Of a stretch of DNA of 64,000 nt, positions 52,312-60,660 are shown one piece after another. This DNA comes from Streptococcus oralis (GTDB lineage: Bacteria; Bacillota; Bacilli; Lactobacillales; Streptococcaceae). How positions within the stretch are numbered: position 1 is the first letter of the stretch; the number at the start of each line of letters is the position of its first letter. The stretch lies in contig NZ_CP023507.1 of NCBI RefSeq assembly GCF_002386345.1, positions 186,001 to 250,000 of the forward strand. The letters run 5' to 3'. The notes under the pieces were generated by a model. That model was not told the origin of the DNA and did not search any database. It was given only the letters and a program-made list of their open reading frames with translations. The translations under genes were made by a program, and so were the position numbers.

Positions 52312-53434
52312 ATTTTATGATCGTCTGGGGGTGTCAAAAAACGCTTCGGCAGACGAGATCAAAAAGGCTTATCGTAAGCTTTCAAAAAAATATCACCCGG
52401 ATATCAACAAGGAGCCTGGTGCTGAGGAAAAATACAAGGAAGTTCAAGAAGCCTATGAGACTTTGAGTGATGACCAAAAACGTGCAGCCTACGATCAATA
52501 TGGTGCTGCTGGTGCTAATGGTGGCTTTGGTGGTGCAGGCGGTTTTGGTGGTTTCGACGGAGCAGGTGGCTTCGGTGGTTTTGAAGATATCTTCTCAAGT
52601 TTTTTCGGAGGAGGCGGAGCTTCGCGCAATCCAAACGCTCCTCGTCAAGGTGACGACCTCCAGTACCGTGTGAATTTGACTTTTGAAGAAGCCATCTTCG
52701 GAACGGAAAAAGAAGTTAAATACAATCGTGAAGCCAGCTGTCGTACCTGTAACGGATCTGGTGCTAAGCCAGGAACAAGTCCAGTCACCTGTGGACGCTG
52801 TCATGGTGCTGGTGTTATTAACGTCGATACGCAGACTCCTCTTGGTATGATGCGTCGCCAAGTAACCTGTGATGTCTGTCATGGTCGTGGAAAAGAAATC
52901 AAAGATCCATGTACTACATGTCACGGAACAGGTCATGAAAAGCAAGCTCATAGCGTACATGTAAAAATCCCTGCTGGTGTGGAAACTGGCCAACAAATCC
53001 GTCTAGCGGGTCAAGGTGAAGCAGGCTTTAATGGTGGACCTTACGGGGACTTGTACGTGGTGGTTTCTGTTGAAGCTAGTGATAAATTTGAACGTGAAGG
53101 AACAACCATTTTCTACAAGTTAAATCTTAATATTGTCCAAGCAGCTCTAGGAGATACTGTGGAAATTCCAACCGTGCATGGTGCTGTCGAATTGGTTATT
53201 CCAGAAGGCACTCAGACTGGCAAGAAATTCCGTCTACGTGGCAAGGGAGCACCGAGCCTTCGTGGTGGCGCTGTTGGGGACCAATACGTTACAGTTAATG
53301 TCGTGACTCCGACAGGTTTGAACGAACGCCAAAAAGCAGCGCTTAAAGAATTCGCAGCTGCAGGTGATTTGAAAGTCAATCCAAAGAAAAAAGGCTTCTT
53401 TGACCATATTAAAGATGCCTTTGAAGGAGAATAA
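52298..53434 (+). CDS. dnaJ: Chaperone DnaJ (Hsp40)
   Basis: This 378-residue type I Hsp40 stimulates DnaK ATPase. It has a J domain with KYHPD (HPD about residues 32-36) and a Gly/Phe-rich linker (about 70-110). A zinc domain with four CxxCxGxG motifs follows ([32 protein letters not shown]), then C-terminal beta domains. The ATG at 52298 is not preceded by any SD-like purine tract, which is unusual for so strong a gene; an upstream frame overlaps it. It is not immediately downstream of dnaK but follows the DJ-1-like gene. Confidence 0.97.
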   Translation: MNNTEFYDRLGVSKNASADEIKKAYRKLSKKYHPDINKEPGAEEKYKEVQEAYETLSDDQKRAAYDQYGAAGANGGFGGAGGFGGFDGAGGFGGFEDIFSSFFGGGGASRNPNAPRQGDDLQYRVNLTFEEAIFGTEKEVKYNREASCRTCNGSGAKPGTSPVTCGRCHGAGVINVDTQTPLGMMRRQVTCDVCHGRGKEIKDPCTTCHGTGHEKQAHSVHVKIPAGVETGQQIRLAGQGEAGFNGGPYGDLYVVVSVEASDKFEREGTTIFYKLNLNIVQAALGDTVEIPTVHGAVELVIPEGTQTGKKFRLRGKGAPSLRGGAVGDQYVTVNVVTPTGLNERQKAALKEFAAAGDLKVNPKKKGFFDHIKDAFEGE

Positions 53435-53437
53435 CGT

Positions 53438-53463
53438 AAAAAGAGCCGATTGGCTCTTTTTGT
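53438..53463 (+). terminator. Terminator of dnaJ
   Basis: AAAAAGAGCC (53438-53447) with GGCTCTTTTT (53452-53461), loop GATT. Confidence 0.95.
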
Positions 53464-53511
53464 GTTATCTTTGAAAATTTAGCGTCGAAAAATCATTTTC
53501 TAGTTAGCCTA

Positions 53512-54165
53512 TCATTTATACTTTTGCTTGAGCAAGCCAGCTGCATCCATCTCTTGGATGAGTTGCTTGATTTCCGCTTCTTTGCCTGGTTTAACGGTGA
53601 CGGTATCAATGTGTTTGATCGCCGAATTATCCTGAATATCGACCAAGGTCAAAGCTTTTTCATAGAATGCGATTCCCTTTTTTAGACTTTCCTGATCATT
53701 CCAAAAGAGAATTGAGTAATTAGGGTCAAATTTCTTTCCGATTTCTTGGAGATACTTCTCGCTTTCTTTCTCTAAAAACTGCAATAAACCATGATTGAAT
53801 AAATTGTCTTCTACTGAATGGTAGGAAATATCTCCTGTGTTTAGGACATAGACTTTGAGTCGGTTTTTGGTGAGTTTTGGACTTTCTTTTAGGACGGGGT
53901 GGCTATTGATAACCTCACCTGAGAAAGTAACATAAAAATTTAAGCCTCCACCTTCGAATTGATACCTCCCATTTGATTCTACTTTCTCAGGAGGGAGGTC
54001 AAGGGAGATAAAGATTTGTTTTAAGGCTTCATTCCCCTCACGGATGTCACTCGGTGAAGCCTTGAAAAGATTCATCAGTAGTAGAAATGCTAGGACCGCA
54101 AGAAGGCAGAGACAGCCACAAGGGATCGCAATGACCTTCGCTAGAACTTTAAAAAACTGTTTCAT
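53512..54165 (-). CDS. Membrane-anchored protein of unknown function
   Basis: This 217-residue product has one N-terminal membrane helix (about residues 8-33, with CGCLCLLAVLAFLLLMNLF), then a soluble alpha/beta region with no motif that I recognise. The start at 54165 is chosen because the SD GGGAGG lies about 8 bases before it; the ATG six bases further upstream is too close to that SD. It ends the minus-strand HIT operon, 69 bases after the previous gene. No function is proposed. Confidence 0.7.
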   Translation of the reverse strand: MKQFFKVLAKVIAIPCGCLCLLAVLAFLLLMNLFKASPSDIREGNEALKQIFISLDLPPEKVESNGRYQFEGGGLNFYVTFSGEVINSHPVLKESPKLTKNRLKVYVLNTGDISYHSVEDNLFNHGLLQFLEKESEKYLQEIGKKFDPNYSILFWNDQESLKKGIAFYEKALTLVDIQDNSAIKHIDTVTVKPGKEAEIKQLIQEMDAAGLLKQKYK

Positions 54166-54234
54166 GTTCATTCCCTCCCTTTTCTGTTCGAATCTAGTAA
54201 CCCAAAATGGAATTAAGGAAAGTTGGAGGCTTTC

Positions 54235-54513
54235 TTATTCTTGTTTTTCTTCTTGGAGGACCGCCATTCTGGTTTGGAAATCTTTTTCCAAGACTTTGAA
54301 TTTATAGGTTAAATCTTTTTGGTATTCTTTGATGAGTTCTTTTTGTTGGTTGATAACTTGCAGGCTGTTTTGGATGATATCCAAATTATCCTTGATAGCT
54401 TCGACGCGGTCAGTTGTATCTAGCACTTCATCCTGAATGGCTTGGCGATTTTTCACGACAAAATAACTTCCAGCTGCAGCTCCTGCGAATAGCAGTAGAT
54501 TTGATAGTTTCAT
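54235..54513 (-). CDS. Small membrane-anchored coiled-coil protein
   Basis: This 92-residue protein has a short N-terminal hydrophobic segment (LLLFAGAAAGSYFVV) followed by a long charged helix (about residues 22-90) predicted to be a coiled coil. The layout resembles YtxH/DUF948-like small envelope proteins, but no signature is decisive. It starts 9 bases after the HIT gene on the same strand, so it is co-transcribed with it. Confidence 0.7.
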   Translation of the reverse strand: MKLSNLLLFAGAAAGSYFVVKNRQAIQDEVLDTTDRVEAIKDNLDIIQNSLQVINQQKELIKEYQKDLTYKFKVLEKDFQTRMAVLQEEKQE

Positions 54514-54522
54514 GGCATCTCC

Positions 54523-54933
54523 TTAAGCGTTTTTAATGGTTTCAGCGACTTGGGCAAGTTTGTCAAAGTCAGGTTCGTGGGCGATAAAGTCAATCTTGAG
54601 GTCATCTTCTGCACCGTAGCGAGGTACGAGGTGCACGTGAGTATGAAAGACCGTTTGACCAGCAACTTCCTCACAGTTGGCGATGATATTCATACCAGCA
54701 GCCTTGGTAGCCTTCATGACTTTTTGAGCCACTGTTGGCACTTTGGCAAAGAGTCGGCTGGCACTTTCAGCATCCATTTCTAAAAGATTGCGATAGTGCT
54801 CTTTTGGTACAACGAGGGTGTGTCCAGGCGTTACTTGAGAAATATCAAGGAAGGCAAGAACCTGCTCATCTTCGTATACTTTTGAAGCAGGGATCTCCCC
54901 TGCGATGATCTTACAAAAAATGCAATCTGACAT
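54523..54933 (-). CDS. HIT-family nucleotide-binding protein
   Basis: This 136-residue Hint/HIT-type hydrolase contains CIFCKIIAGEIPASKVYEDE at the N-terminus, DISQVTPGHTLVVPKEH, and the histidine triad HTHVHLVPR. HIT proteins hydrolyse purine phosphoramidates or dinucleotides; the substrate here is unknown. ATG 54933 has AGAGGTGG about six bases upstream; an ATG three codons earlier lies too close to it. First gene of a minus-strand operon divergent from the EcsAB-like transporter. Confidence 0.93.
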   Translation of the reverse strand: MSDCIFCKIIAGEIPASKVYEDEQVLAFLDISQVTPGHTLVVPKEHYRNLLEMDAESASRLFAKVPTVAQKVMKATKAAGMNIIANCEEVAGQTVFHTHVHLVPRYGAEDDLKIDFIAHEPDFDKLAQVAETIKNA

Positions 54934-54960
54934 AAAATCCACCTCTACTGTATTGAATTT

Positions 54961-54986
54961 TGATATAATATAGCTACATTATACCA
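54961..54986. promoter_or_regulatory. Divergent overlapping promoters (HIT operon and ecsA-like operon)
   Basis: Plus strand: TGATATAAT (TATAAT 54964-54969). Minus strand: TGGTATAAT (54986-54978). Both are extended -10 elements, within 26 bases. Confidence 0.7.
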
Positions 54987-55000
54987 GATTCGGAGAAAAT

Positions 55001-55732
55001 ATGTTAGAAATTAAAAACCTGACAGGAGGCTATGTTCACGTTCCTGTCTTGAAAGATGTGTCCTTTACAGTTGAAAGTGGGCAGTTGGTTGGTTTGATTG
55101 GTCTTAACGGAGCGGGTAAATCAACGACGATTAATGAAATTATCGGTCTTTTGACGCCTTATAGTGGAGAGATTAAGATTAACGGTCTAACCCTGCGAAA
55201 AGATGCGACCAACTACCGCAAGCAGATTGGCTACATCCCGGAAACGCCTAGCTTGTATGAGGAATTGACTCTCAGAGAGCATATCGAAACAGTGGCTATG
55301 GCTTATGGTGTCGATCAGAAAGTGGCCTTTGATCGTGTGGAACCTTTGTTAAAAATGTTTCGTTTGGATCAAAAATTAGACTGGTTCCCAGTGCATTTCT
55401 CCAAAGGGATGAAGCAGAAGGTCATGATTATCTGTGCTTTTGTCGTAGATCCGAGCCTTTTCATCGTTGATGAGCCTTTCCTTGGGCTCGATCCGCTGGC
55501 CATTTCTGACTTGATTCAGCTTTTGGAAGTGGAAAAGCAAAAAGGCAAGTCCATTCTCATGAGTACCCATGTTTTGGATTCGGCGGAGAAGATGTGTGAT
55601 GCCTTTGTTATTCTCCACAAGGGGGAGGTGCGGGCTCAGGGCAACCTCCAGCAACTCCGCGAGGCCTTTGACATGCCCGAGGCTAGCTTGAACGACATTT
55701 ATTTGGCTCTAACCAAAGAGGGGGACCTATGA
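55001..55732 (+). CDS. ABC transporter ATP-binding protein, EcsA-like
   Basis: This 243-residue ATPase shows Walker A GLNGAGKST (about residue 34), a signature replaced by FSKGMKQKV, Walker B LFIVDEP and the switch His in STHVLD. The partner permease gene overlaps by 4 bases (ATGA). The pair matches EcsAB of Bacillus and the pneumococcal homologues; Ecs affects secretion and peptide handling in Bacillus. The substrate here is unknown. Confidence 0.88.
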   Translation: MLEIKNLTGGYVHVPVLKDVSFTVESGQLVGLIGLNGAGKSTTINEIIGLLTPYSGEIKINGLTLRKDATNYRKQIGYIPETPSLYEELTLREHIETVAMAYGVDQKVAFDRVEPLLKMFRLDQKLDWFPVHFSKGMKQKVMIICAFVVDPSLFIVDEPFLGLDPLAISDLIQLLEVEKQKGKSILMSTHVLDSAEKMCDAFVILHKGEVRAQGNLQQLREAFDMPEASLNDIYLALTKEGDL

Positions 55733-56778
55733 AAGACTTGTTTTTAAGGAGAAAGCAGGCTTTTCGTAAGGAGTGCGTCGGTTATCTGCGCTATGTTCTC
55801 AATGACCACTTTGTCTTATTCCTGCTTGTTCTCATCGGTTTTCTAGCCTACCAGTACAGTCAACTCTTGCAAGATTTTCCTGAAAATCATGGGTCCATCC
55901 TCTTGTTTTTGGGAATTGTATCTGCCTTGCTTTTGGCTTGGGGAGGAATCGCGACCTACATGGAAGTACCTGACAAGCTCTTTCTCTTAGTATCTGAAGA
56001 GGAGGTGAAGTCATACCTCAAAGGGCAGACGGTGCGTTCATTGGTTTTCTGGACAATTGTTCAAACCTTCTTTTTACTCTTATTTGCACCCTTGTTTTTA
56101 GCCATGGGCTATGGCTTGCTAGCCTTTCTCGTCTATGTGCTTTTACTGGGAGCAGCGAAGTACCTCCTCTTTCGACACAAAGCCAGCAAATTTTATACTG
56201 AGACTGGCCTCGACTGGGACTATGTCATTGCCCAAGAAAGCAAGCGCAAGCAAGTCTTGCTTCGTTTCTTTGCTCTCTTTACTCAGGTCAAGGGGGTTTC
56301 AAATAGTGTCAAACGTCGCGCTTATCTGGATTTTATCCTTAAAGCAGTTCAGAAAGTGCCGAGCAAGATTTGGCAAAACCTCTATCTTCGTTCTTATCTG
56401 CGAAATGGAGACCTCTTTGCCCTCAGTCTCCGCCTCTTACTCCTATCCTTGTTAGCTGTGATCTTCATCGAGCAGTCTTGGATCGCGACAGCAGTAGTAG
56501 TTTTATTTAACTATCTCCTGCTCTTTCAGTTACTGGCCCTCTATCATGCCTTTGACTACCAGTACTTGACTCAGCTCTTTCCACTAGAAAAAGGGGAGAA
56601 AGAGAAGGGATTGAAACAGATTGTGCTTGGTGTGGGAAGTGCAGTTCTTTTGCTGGAATTGCTAGTCGGAGCAGTGGTTTTTCAAGAAAAAATAGCCTTG
56701 TTGGCTCTTGTAGGGGCTAGTCTCTTCCTACAATTGTTTTATTTGCCTTACCAACTAAAAAGATTGGTTGACGAATAG
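55729..56778 (+). CDS. ABC transporter permease, EcsB-like
   Basis: This 349-residue membrane protein has about eight hydrophobic helices, with the family-typical start FLRRKQAFRKECVGYLRYVLNDHFVLFLL. It is coupled to the ATPase gene by an ATGA overlap, so the two form one transporter. No soluble domains. Followed after 47 bases by ccrZ, which has its own SD and a TAGAAT -10-like sequence. Confidence 0.85.
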   Translation: MKDLFLRRKQAFRKECVGYLRYVLNDHFVLFLLVLIGFLAYQYSQLLQDFPENHGSILLFLGIVSALLLAWGGIATYMEVPDKLFLLVSEEEVKSYLKGQTVRSLVFWTIVQTFFLLLFAPLFLAMGYGLLAFLVYVLLLGAAKYLLFRHKASKFYTETGLDWDYVIAQESKRKQVLLRFFALFTQVKGVSNSVKRRAYLDFILKAVQKVPSKIWQNLYLRSYLRNGDLFALSLRLLLLSLLAVIFIEQSWIATAVVVLFNYLLLFQLLALYHAFDYQYLTQLFPLEKGEKEKGLKQIVLGVGSAVLLLELLVGAVVFQEKIALLALVGASLFLQLFYLPYQLKRLVDE

Positions 56779-56825
56779 ACCAAAAACTAGTAGAATAGTA
56801 AGGAAACTTTATACGGAGGAAAGAA

Positions 56826-57620
56826 ATGGACTTGGGTGATAATGAGCTAACGCTGACCCCTATCCCTGGGAAGAGCGGCAAAGCTTATATGGGAAGCTAC
56901 CCTGATGGGAAGCGCGTCTTTGTAAAAATGAACACCTCTCCAATCCTACCTGGCCTAGCCAGAGAACAAATCGCTCCTCAATTACTATGGACTCGTCGTT
57001 TGCCAGATGGCCGTGATATGTGCGCTCAGGAATGGCTGACGGGCAAAATCTTGACCCCTTACGATATGAATCGCAAGCAGATTATCAATATCTTGAACCG
57101 CCTTCACCGCTCGCGTCCTTTGATGAAGCAGTTGAGCCGTTTGGGATACACCATGGAAACACCAGTTGATTTGCTACGTTCTTGGCAGCAAGGAGTTCCA
57201 GAAATCTTGAAGCAGAACCACTATTTGAACAGTGTGATTGCTGAGCTAGGTAAGACGGTTCCAGGTTTTAGGGAAGACCATGCAACGATTGTGCACGGGG
57301 ATCTTCGTCATAGTAATTGGATTGAAACAGAGAGTGGACTCGTTTATCTAGTGGATTGGGATTCGGTTCGTCTGACGGATCGTATGTTTGATGTGGCGCA
57401 TTTGCTATGCCACTACATTCCGGATCATCAGTGGCGCCAATGGTTGAGAGACTACGGCTATAAGTACAATAAGACAGTGTTAGATAAATTGTATTGGTAT
57501 GGTCAGTATTCTTATTTGAACCAGATTGCCAAATACTGTGAAAATCAAGATTTAGACAATGTAAACCGGGAGATTTATGCCTTGCGCGTCTTCCGTGACA
57601 AGTATGGAAAGAAGAGATGA
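56826..57620 (+). CDS. ccrZ: Cell cycle regulator CcrZ
   Basis: This 264-residue choline-kinase/aminoglycoside-phosphotransferase-like protein (YtmP type) has HGDLRHSNW giving His157, Asp159 and Asn164, and LVDWDS giving Asp177. These are the residues I recall as important in pneumococcal CcrZ, which links division to replication initiation through DnaA and FtsZ. The Gly-rich loop [11 protein letters not shown] is at the N-terminus. ACGGAGGAAAGAA SD. Its TGA overlaps the trmB ATG. Its location directly before trmB matches pneumococcus. Confidence 0.93.
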   Translation: MDLGDNELTLTPIPGKSGKAYMGSYPDGKRVFVKMNTSPILPGLAREQIAPQLLWTRRLPDGRDMCAQEWLTGKILTPYDMNRKQIINILNRLHRSRPLMKQLSRLGYTMETPVDLLRSWQQGVPEILKQNHYLNSVIAELGKTVPGFREDHATIVHGDLRHSNWIETESGLVYLVDWDSVRLTDRMFDVAHLLCHYIPDHQWRQWLRDYGYKYNKTVLDKLYWYGQYSYLNQIAKYCENQDLDNVNREIYALRVFRDKYGKKR

Positions 57621-58252
57621 GAGTTAGAAATCGTAAAGGGGCGACAGAATTACTAGAGGCCAATCCTCAGTATGTGGTCCTCAATCCCTTGGAAGCTAAA
57701 GGGAAATGGCGAGACTTGTTTGGAAATGATCATCCTATTCATGTAGAGGTTGGAAGTGGGAAAGGGGCCTTCGTATCAGGAATGGCCAAGCAAAATCCTG
57801 ACATCAACTACATTGGGATTGATATCCAAAAGTCGGTATTGAGTTATGCCTTGGATAAGGTATTAGAAGTTGGAGTGCCCAACATCAAGTTGCTGTGGGT
57901 AGATGGTTCAGATCTGACCGACTACTTTGAAGACGGTGAGATTGATCGTCTCTACCTAAACTTTTCAGATCCCTGGCCTAAAAAACGCCATGAAAAACGT
58001 CGTTTGACTTACAAGAGTTTCTTGGATACCTTCAAGCGCATCTTGCCGGAGAATGGGGAAATCCATTTCAAGACAGATAACCGTGGCTTGTTTGAGTACA
58101 GTCTAGTGAGCTTTTCTCAGTATGGGATGAAACTAAATGGTGTTTGGCTAGACTTGCATGCCAGTGATTTTGAAGGCAATGTCATGACAGAGTATGAGCA
58201 AAAATTCTCCAGCAAAGGTCAAGTGATCTACCGAGTTGAAGCAGAATTTTAA
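57617..58252 (+). CDS. trmB: tRNA (guanine-N7)-methyltransferase
   Basis: This 211-residue SAM-dependent enzyme forms m7G46 in tRNA. Motifs: [11 protein letters not shown] (SAM site, about residue 43), [14 protein letters not shown], and [16 protein letters not shown] (catalytic/tRNA-binding). A hairpin (AACTAGCT, 58254-58261, with AGCTAGTT, 58270-58277) follows the stop but has no U tract. It is translationally coupled to ccrZ. Confidence 0.96.
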   Translation: MRVRNRKGATELLEANPQYVVLNPLEAKGKWRDLFGNDHPIHVEVGSGKGAFVSGMAKQNPDINYIGIDIQKSVLSYALDKVLEVGVPNIKLLWVDGSDLTDYFEDGEIDRLYLNFSDPWPKKRHEKRRLTYKSFLDTFKRILPENGEIHFKTDNRGLFEYSLVSFSQYGMKLNGVWLDLHASDFEGNVMTEYEQKFSSKGQVIYRVEAEF

Positions 58253-58289
58253 GAACTAGCTTGAAAACCAGCTAGTTGAGTGCTAATGC

Positions 58290-58318
58290 TTTACATAAAT
58301 TGACAAACGTGCTATACT
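58290..58318 (+). promoter_or_regulatory. Promoter of the rimP-nusA-infB operon
   Basis: TTTACA (58290-58295), 17-base spacer, TATACT (58313-58318). The predicted start of transcription is near 58325. Confidence 0.8.
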
Positions 58319-58339
58319 GATAGTAAGAATATGAGAAAG

Positions 58340-58365
58340 AGAGGCGGGGAAATATCTTCGCCTCT
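58340..58365 (+). promoter_or_regulatory. Leader hairpin before rimP
   Basis: AGAGGCG (58340-58346) pairs with CGCCTCT (58359-58365) in the short 5' leader, 8 bases before the SD AGGAGG. It may regulate rimP operon translation. Leaders upstream of rimP have been described in other bacteria; the relation is not established. Confidence 0.5.
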
Positions 58366-58378
58366 TGCTTATGAGGAG

Positions 58379-58858
58379 GTGGACGCAATCGCAACAATCG
58401 TAGAATTAGTCAGAGAAGTTGTAGAACCTGTCATCCAAGCACCTTTCGAGCTCGTGGATATCGAGTATGGAAAGATTGGCAGTGACATGATTCTCAGTAT
58501 TTTTGTAGATAAACCCGAAGGAATTACCTTGAACGACACGGCAGACCTGACAGAAATCATCAGTCCTGTCCTAGACACTATCAAGCCCGATCCCTTCCCA
58601 GAACAATATTTCCTAGAAATCACCAGTCCAGGTTTGGAACGTCCTTTGAAAACCAAGGATGCCGTCGCTGGAGCAGTTGGGAAATACATCCATGTCGGGC
58701 TCTACCAAGCCATTGATAAGCAAAAGGTCTTTGAAGGAACCTTGGTATCCTTTGAAGGGGATGAGTTGACTATGGAGTATATGGACAAGACACGTAAGAA
58801 AACCGTCCAAATTCCATACAGTTTAGTATCAAAAGCACGTTTAGCAGTAAAACTATAG
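58379..58858 (+). CDS. rimP: Ribosome maturation factor RimP
   Basis: This 159-residue 30S maturation factor contains [27 protein letters not shown] and [11 protein letters not shown], both diagnostic. The start is uncertain. The conventional GTG (58379) overlaps the last G of AGGAGG (58374-58379), so that SD cannot serve it. ATC at 58388 lies 8 bases after the SD. An ATG at 58331 gives 175 residues but lies about six bases from the predicted transcript start and has no SD. First gene of the operon with nusA and infB. Confidence 0.9.
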   Translation: MDAIATIVELVREVVEPVIQAPFELVDIEYGKIGSDMILSIFVDKPEGITLNDTADLTEIISPVLDTIKPDPFPEQYFLEITSPGLERPLKTKDAVAGAVGKYIHVGLYQAIDKQKVFEGTLVSFEGDELTMEYMDKTRKKTVQIPYSLVSKARLAVKL

Positions 58859-58900
58859 AAAAGAAAGGATAGCTTTTGAGGATTCAAAAGTAAAAAGAAC

Positions 58901-60037
58901 ATGAGTAAAGAAATGCTAGAGGCCTTCCGCATTTTGGAAGAAGACAAGGGAATCAAAAAAGAAGACATCATCGACGCAGTAGTAGAGTCGCTTCGTTCCG
59001 CTTATCGCAGACGCTATGGTCAATCTGACAGCGTAGCCATTGACTTCAATGAAAAAACGGGTGACTTTACAGTTTATACTGTCCGTGAAGTTGTTGATGA
59101 AGTATTTGATAGCCGTTTGGAAATTAGCTTGAAAGATGCCCTTGCCATTAATTCAGCCTATGAGCTTGGTGACAAAATCAAGTTTGAAGAAGCACCAGCT
59201 GAGTTTGGTCGTGTAGCAGCCCAATCTGCTAAACAAACCATCATGGAAAAAATGCGCAAGCAAACACGTGCCATCACTTATAATACATACAAAGAACATG
59301 AACAAGAAATCATGTCTGGTACAGTAGAACGCTTTGACAACCGCTTCATCTATGTCAACCTTGGTAGCATCGAAGCCCAATTGTCAAAACAGGACCAAAT
59401 CCCTGGAGAAGTTTTTGCTTCCCATGACCGTATCGAAGTCTACGTTTACAAGGTTGAAGACAATCCTCGTGGTGTCAACGTATTTGTTAGCCGTAGCCAT
59501 CCAGAAATGATCAAACGTTTGATGGAGCAAGAAATTCCAGAAGTGTATGATGGAACTGTCGAAATCATGAGCGTAGCCCGCGAAGCTGGTGACCGTACGA
59601 AAGTTGCCGTTCGTAGCCACAATCCAAACGTGGACGCTATCGGGACAATCGTTGGACGTGGTGGTGCCAATATCAAGAAAATCACCAGCAAATTCCACCC
59701 AGCTCGTTACGATGCTAAGAGCGACCGCATGATTCCTGTCGAAGAAAACATCGACGTTATCGAGTGGGTAGCGGATCCAGCTGAGTTTATCTACAATGCC
59801 ATCGCACCTGCAGAGGTTGACCAAGTTATCTTTGATGAAAATGACAGCAAACGTGCCTTGGTCGTTGTACCTGATAACAAGCTTTCTCTTGCCATCGGTC
59901 GTCGTGGACAAAATGTTCGCTTAGCAGCTCACTTGACAGGTTACCGTATCGATATCAAGTCAGCCAGTGAGTTTGAAGCTATGGAAGAAGCAGGTCAAGT
60001 GGATTACGCAGATGCGGATGAATTGACAGAAGAATAA
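58901..60037 (+). CDS. nusA: Transcription termination/antitermination factor NusA
   Basis: This 378-residue RNA polymerase-associated factor has an N-terminal domain (LEAFRILEEDKGIKKEDIIDAV), an S1 domain (about 130-200, IMSGTVERFDNRFIYVNLG), and KH domains with VGRGGANIKKI (about 250) and IGRRGQNVRLAAHLTG (about 330). The short acidic end is typical of Gram-positive NusA, which lacks the C-terminal repeats of E. coli. No close strong SD (GAGG is about 20 bases upstream). Confidence 0.97.
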   Translation: MSKEMLEAFRILEEDKGIKKEDIIDAVVESLRSAYRRRYGQSDSVAIDFNEKTGDFTVYTVREVVDEVFDSRLEISLKDALAINSAYELGDKIKFEEAPAEFGRVAAQSAKQTIMEKMRKQTRAITYNTYKEHEQEIMSGTVERFDNRFIYVNLGSIEAQLSKQDQIPGEVFASHDRIEVYVYKVEDNPRGVNVFVSRSHPEMIKRLMEQEIPEVYDGTVEIMSVAREAGDRTKVAVRSHNPNVDAIGTIVGRGGANIKKITSKFHPARYDAKSDRMIPVEENIDVIEWVADPAEFIYNAIAPAEVDQVIFDENDSKRALVVVPDNKLSLAIGRRGQNVRLAAHLTGYRIDIKSASEFEAMEEAGQVDYADADELTEE

Positions 60038-60058
60038 AAGTTGCTAGAGGAGGGAAAG

Positions 60059-60352
60059 ATGAAAACAAGAAAAATCCCTTTGCGCAAGTCTGTTGTGTCC
60101 AACGAAGTGATTGATAAACGTGATTTACTCCGCATTGTCAAGAACAAAGAAGGACAGGTCTTTATCGATCCGACAGGCAAGGCCAATGGCCGTGGCGCTT
60201 ATATCAAGCTAGACAATACAGAAGCCCTAGAGGCAAAAAAGAAGAAAGTCTTTAACCGCAGCTTTAACATGGAAGTGGAAGAAAGCTTTTATGACGAGTT
60301 GATCGCTTATGTGGATCACAAAGTGAAAAGAAGAGAGTTAGGACTTGAATAA
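60059..60352 (+). CDS. rnpM: YlxR family protein (RnpM)
   Basis: This 97-residue DUF448 protein includes IPLRKSVVSNEVIDKRDLLRIV and DPTGKANGRGAYIK (the GRGAY motif), which give a small basic RNA-binding fold. B. subtilis YlxR was shown to bind RNase P RNA and was renamed RnpM; the same role here is inferred. ATG 60059 follows AGAGGAGGGAAAG. It overlaps ylxQ by 8 bases. Confidence 0.93.
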   Translation: MKTRKIPLRKSVVSNEVIDKRDLLRIVKNKEGQVFIDPTGKANGRGAYIKLDNTEALEAKKKKVFNRSFNMEVEESFYDELIAYVDHKVKRRELGLE

Positions 60353-60644
60353 GCAAAAGATAAGCAATCTCTTGGGACTTGCTCAACGAGCAGGCCGGAT
60401 CATATCGGGTGAGGAATTGGTGGTCAAGGCCATTCAAGACCAGAAAGCTAAGCTAGTCTTTCTAGCCCATGATGCTGGCCCTAATCTAACCAAGAAGATT
60501 CAAGATAAAAGTGACTATTATCAAGTAGAAGTTATAACCGTGTTTTCAACACTGGAATTAAGCATAGCAGTCGGGAAACCGAGAAAGGTTTTGGCTGTGA
60601 CAGATGCTGGATTTACAAAGAAAATGAGGTCTCTTATGGAATAG
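60345..60644 (+). CDS. ylxQ: YlxQ, L7Ae-family RNA-binding protein
   Basis: This 99-residue member of the L7Ae/L30e/YbxF family has [26 protein letters not shown] and [14 protein letters not shown], typical of kink-turn binders. It starts at TTG 60345 within the end of the ylxR gene, following GAGTTAGGA. It lies between rnpM and infB, as in most Firmicutes. Confidence 0.9.
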   Translation: MNKQKISNLLGLAQRAGRIISGEELVVKAIQDQKAKLVFLAHDAGPNLTKKIQDKSDYYQVEVITVFSTLELSIAVGKPRKVLAVTDAGFTKKMRSLME

Positions 60645-60660
60645 AAGAGGAGGACATGAT

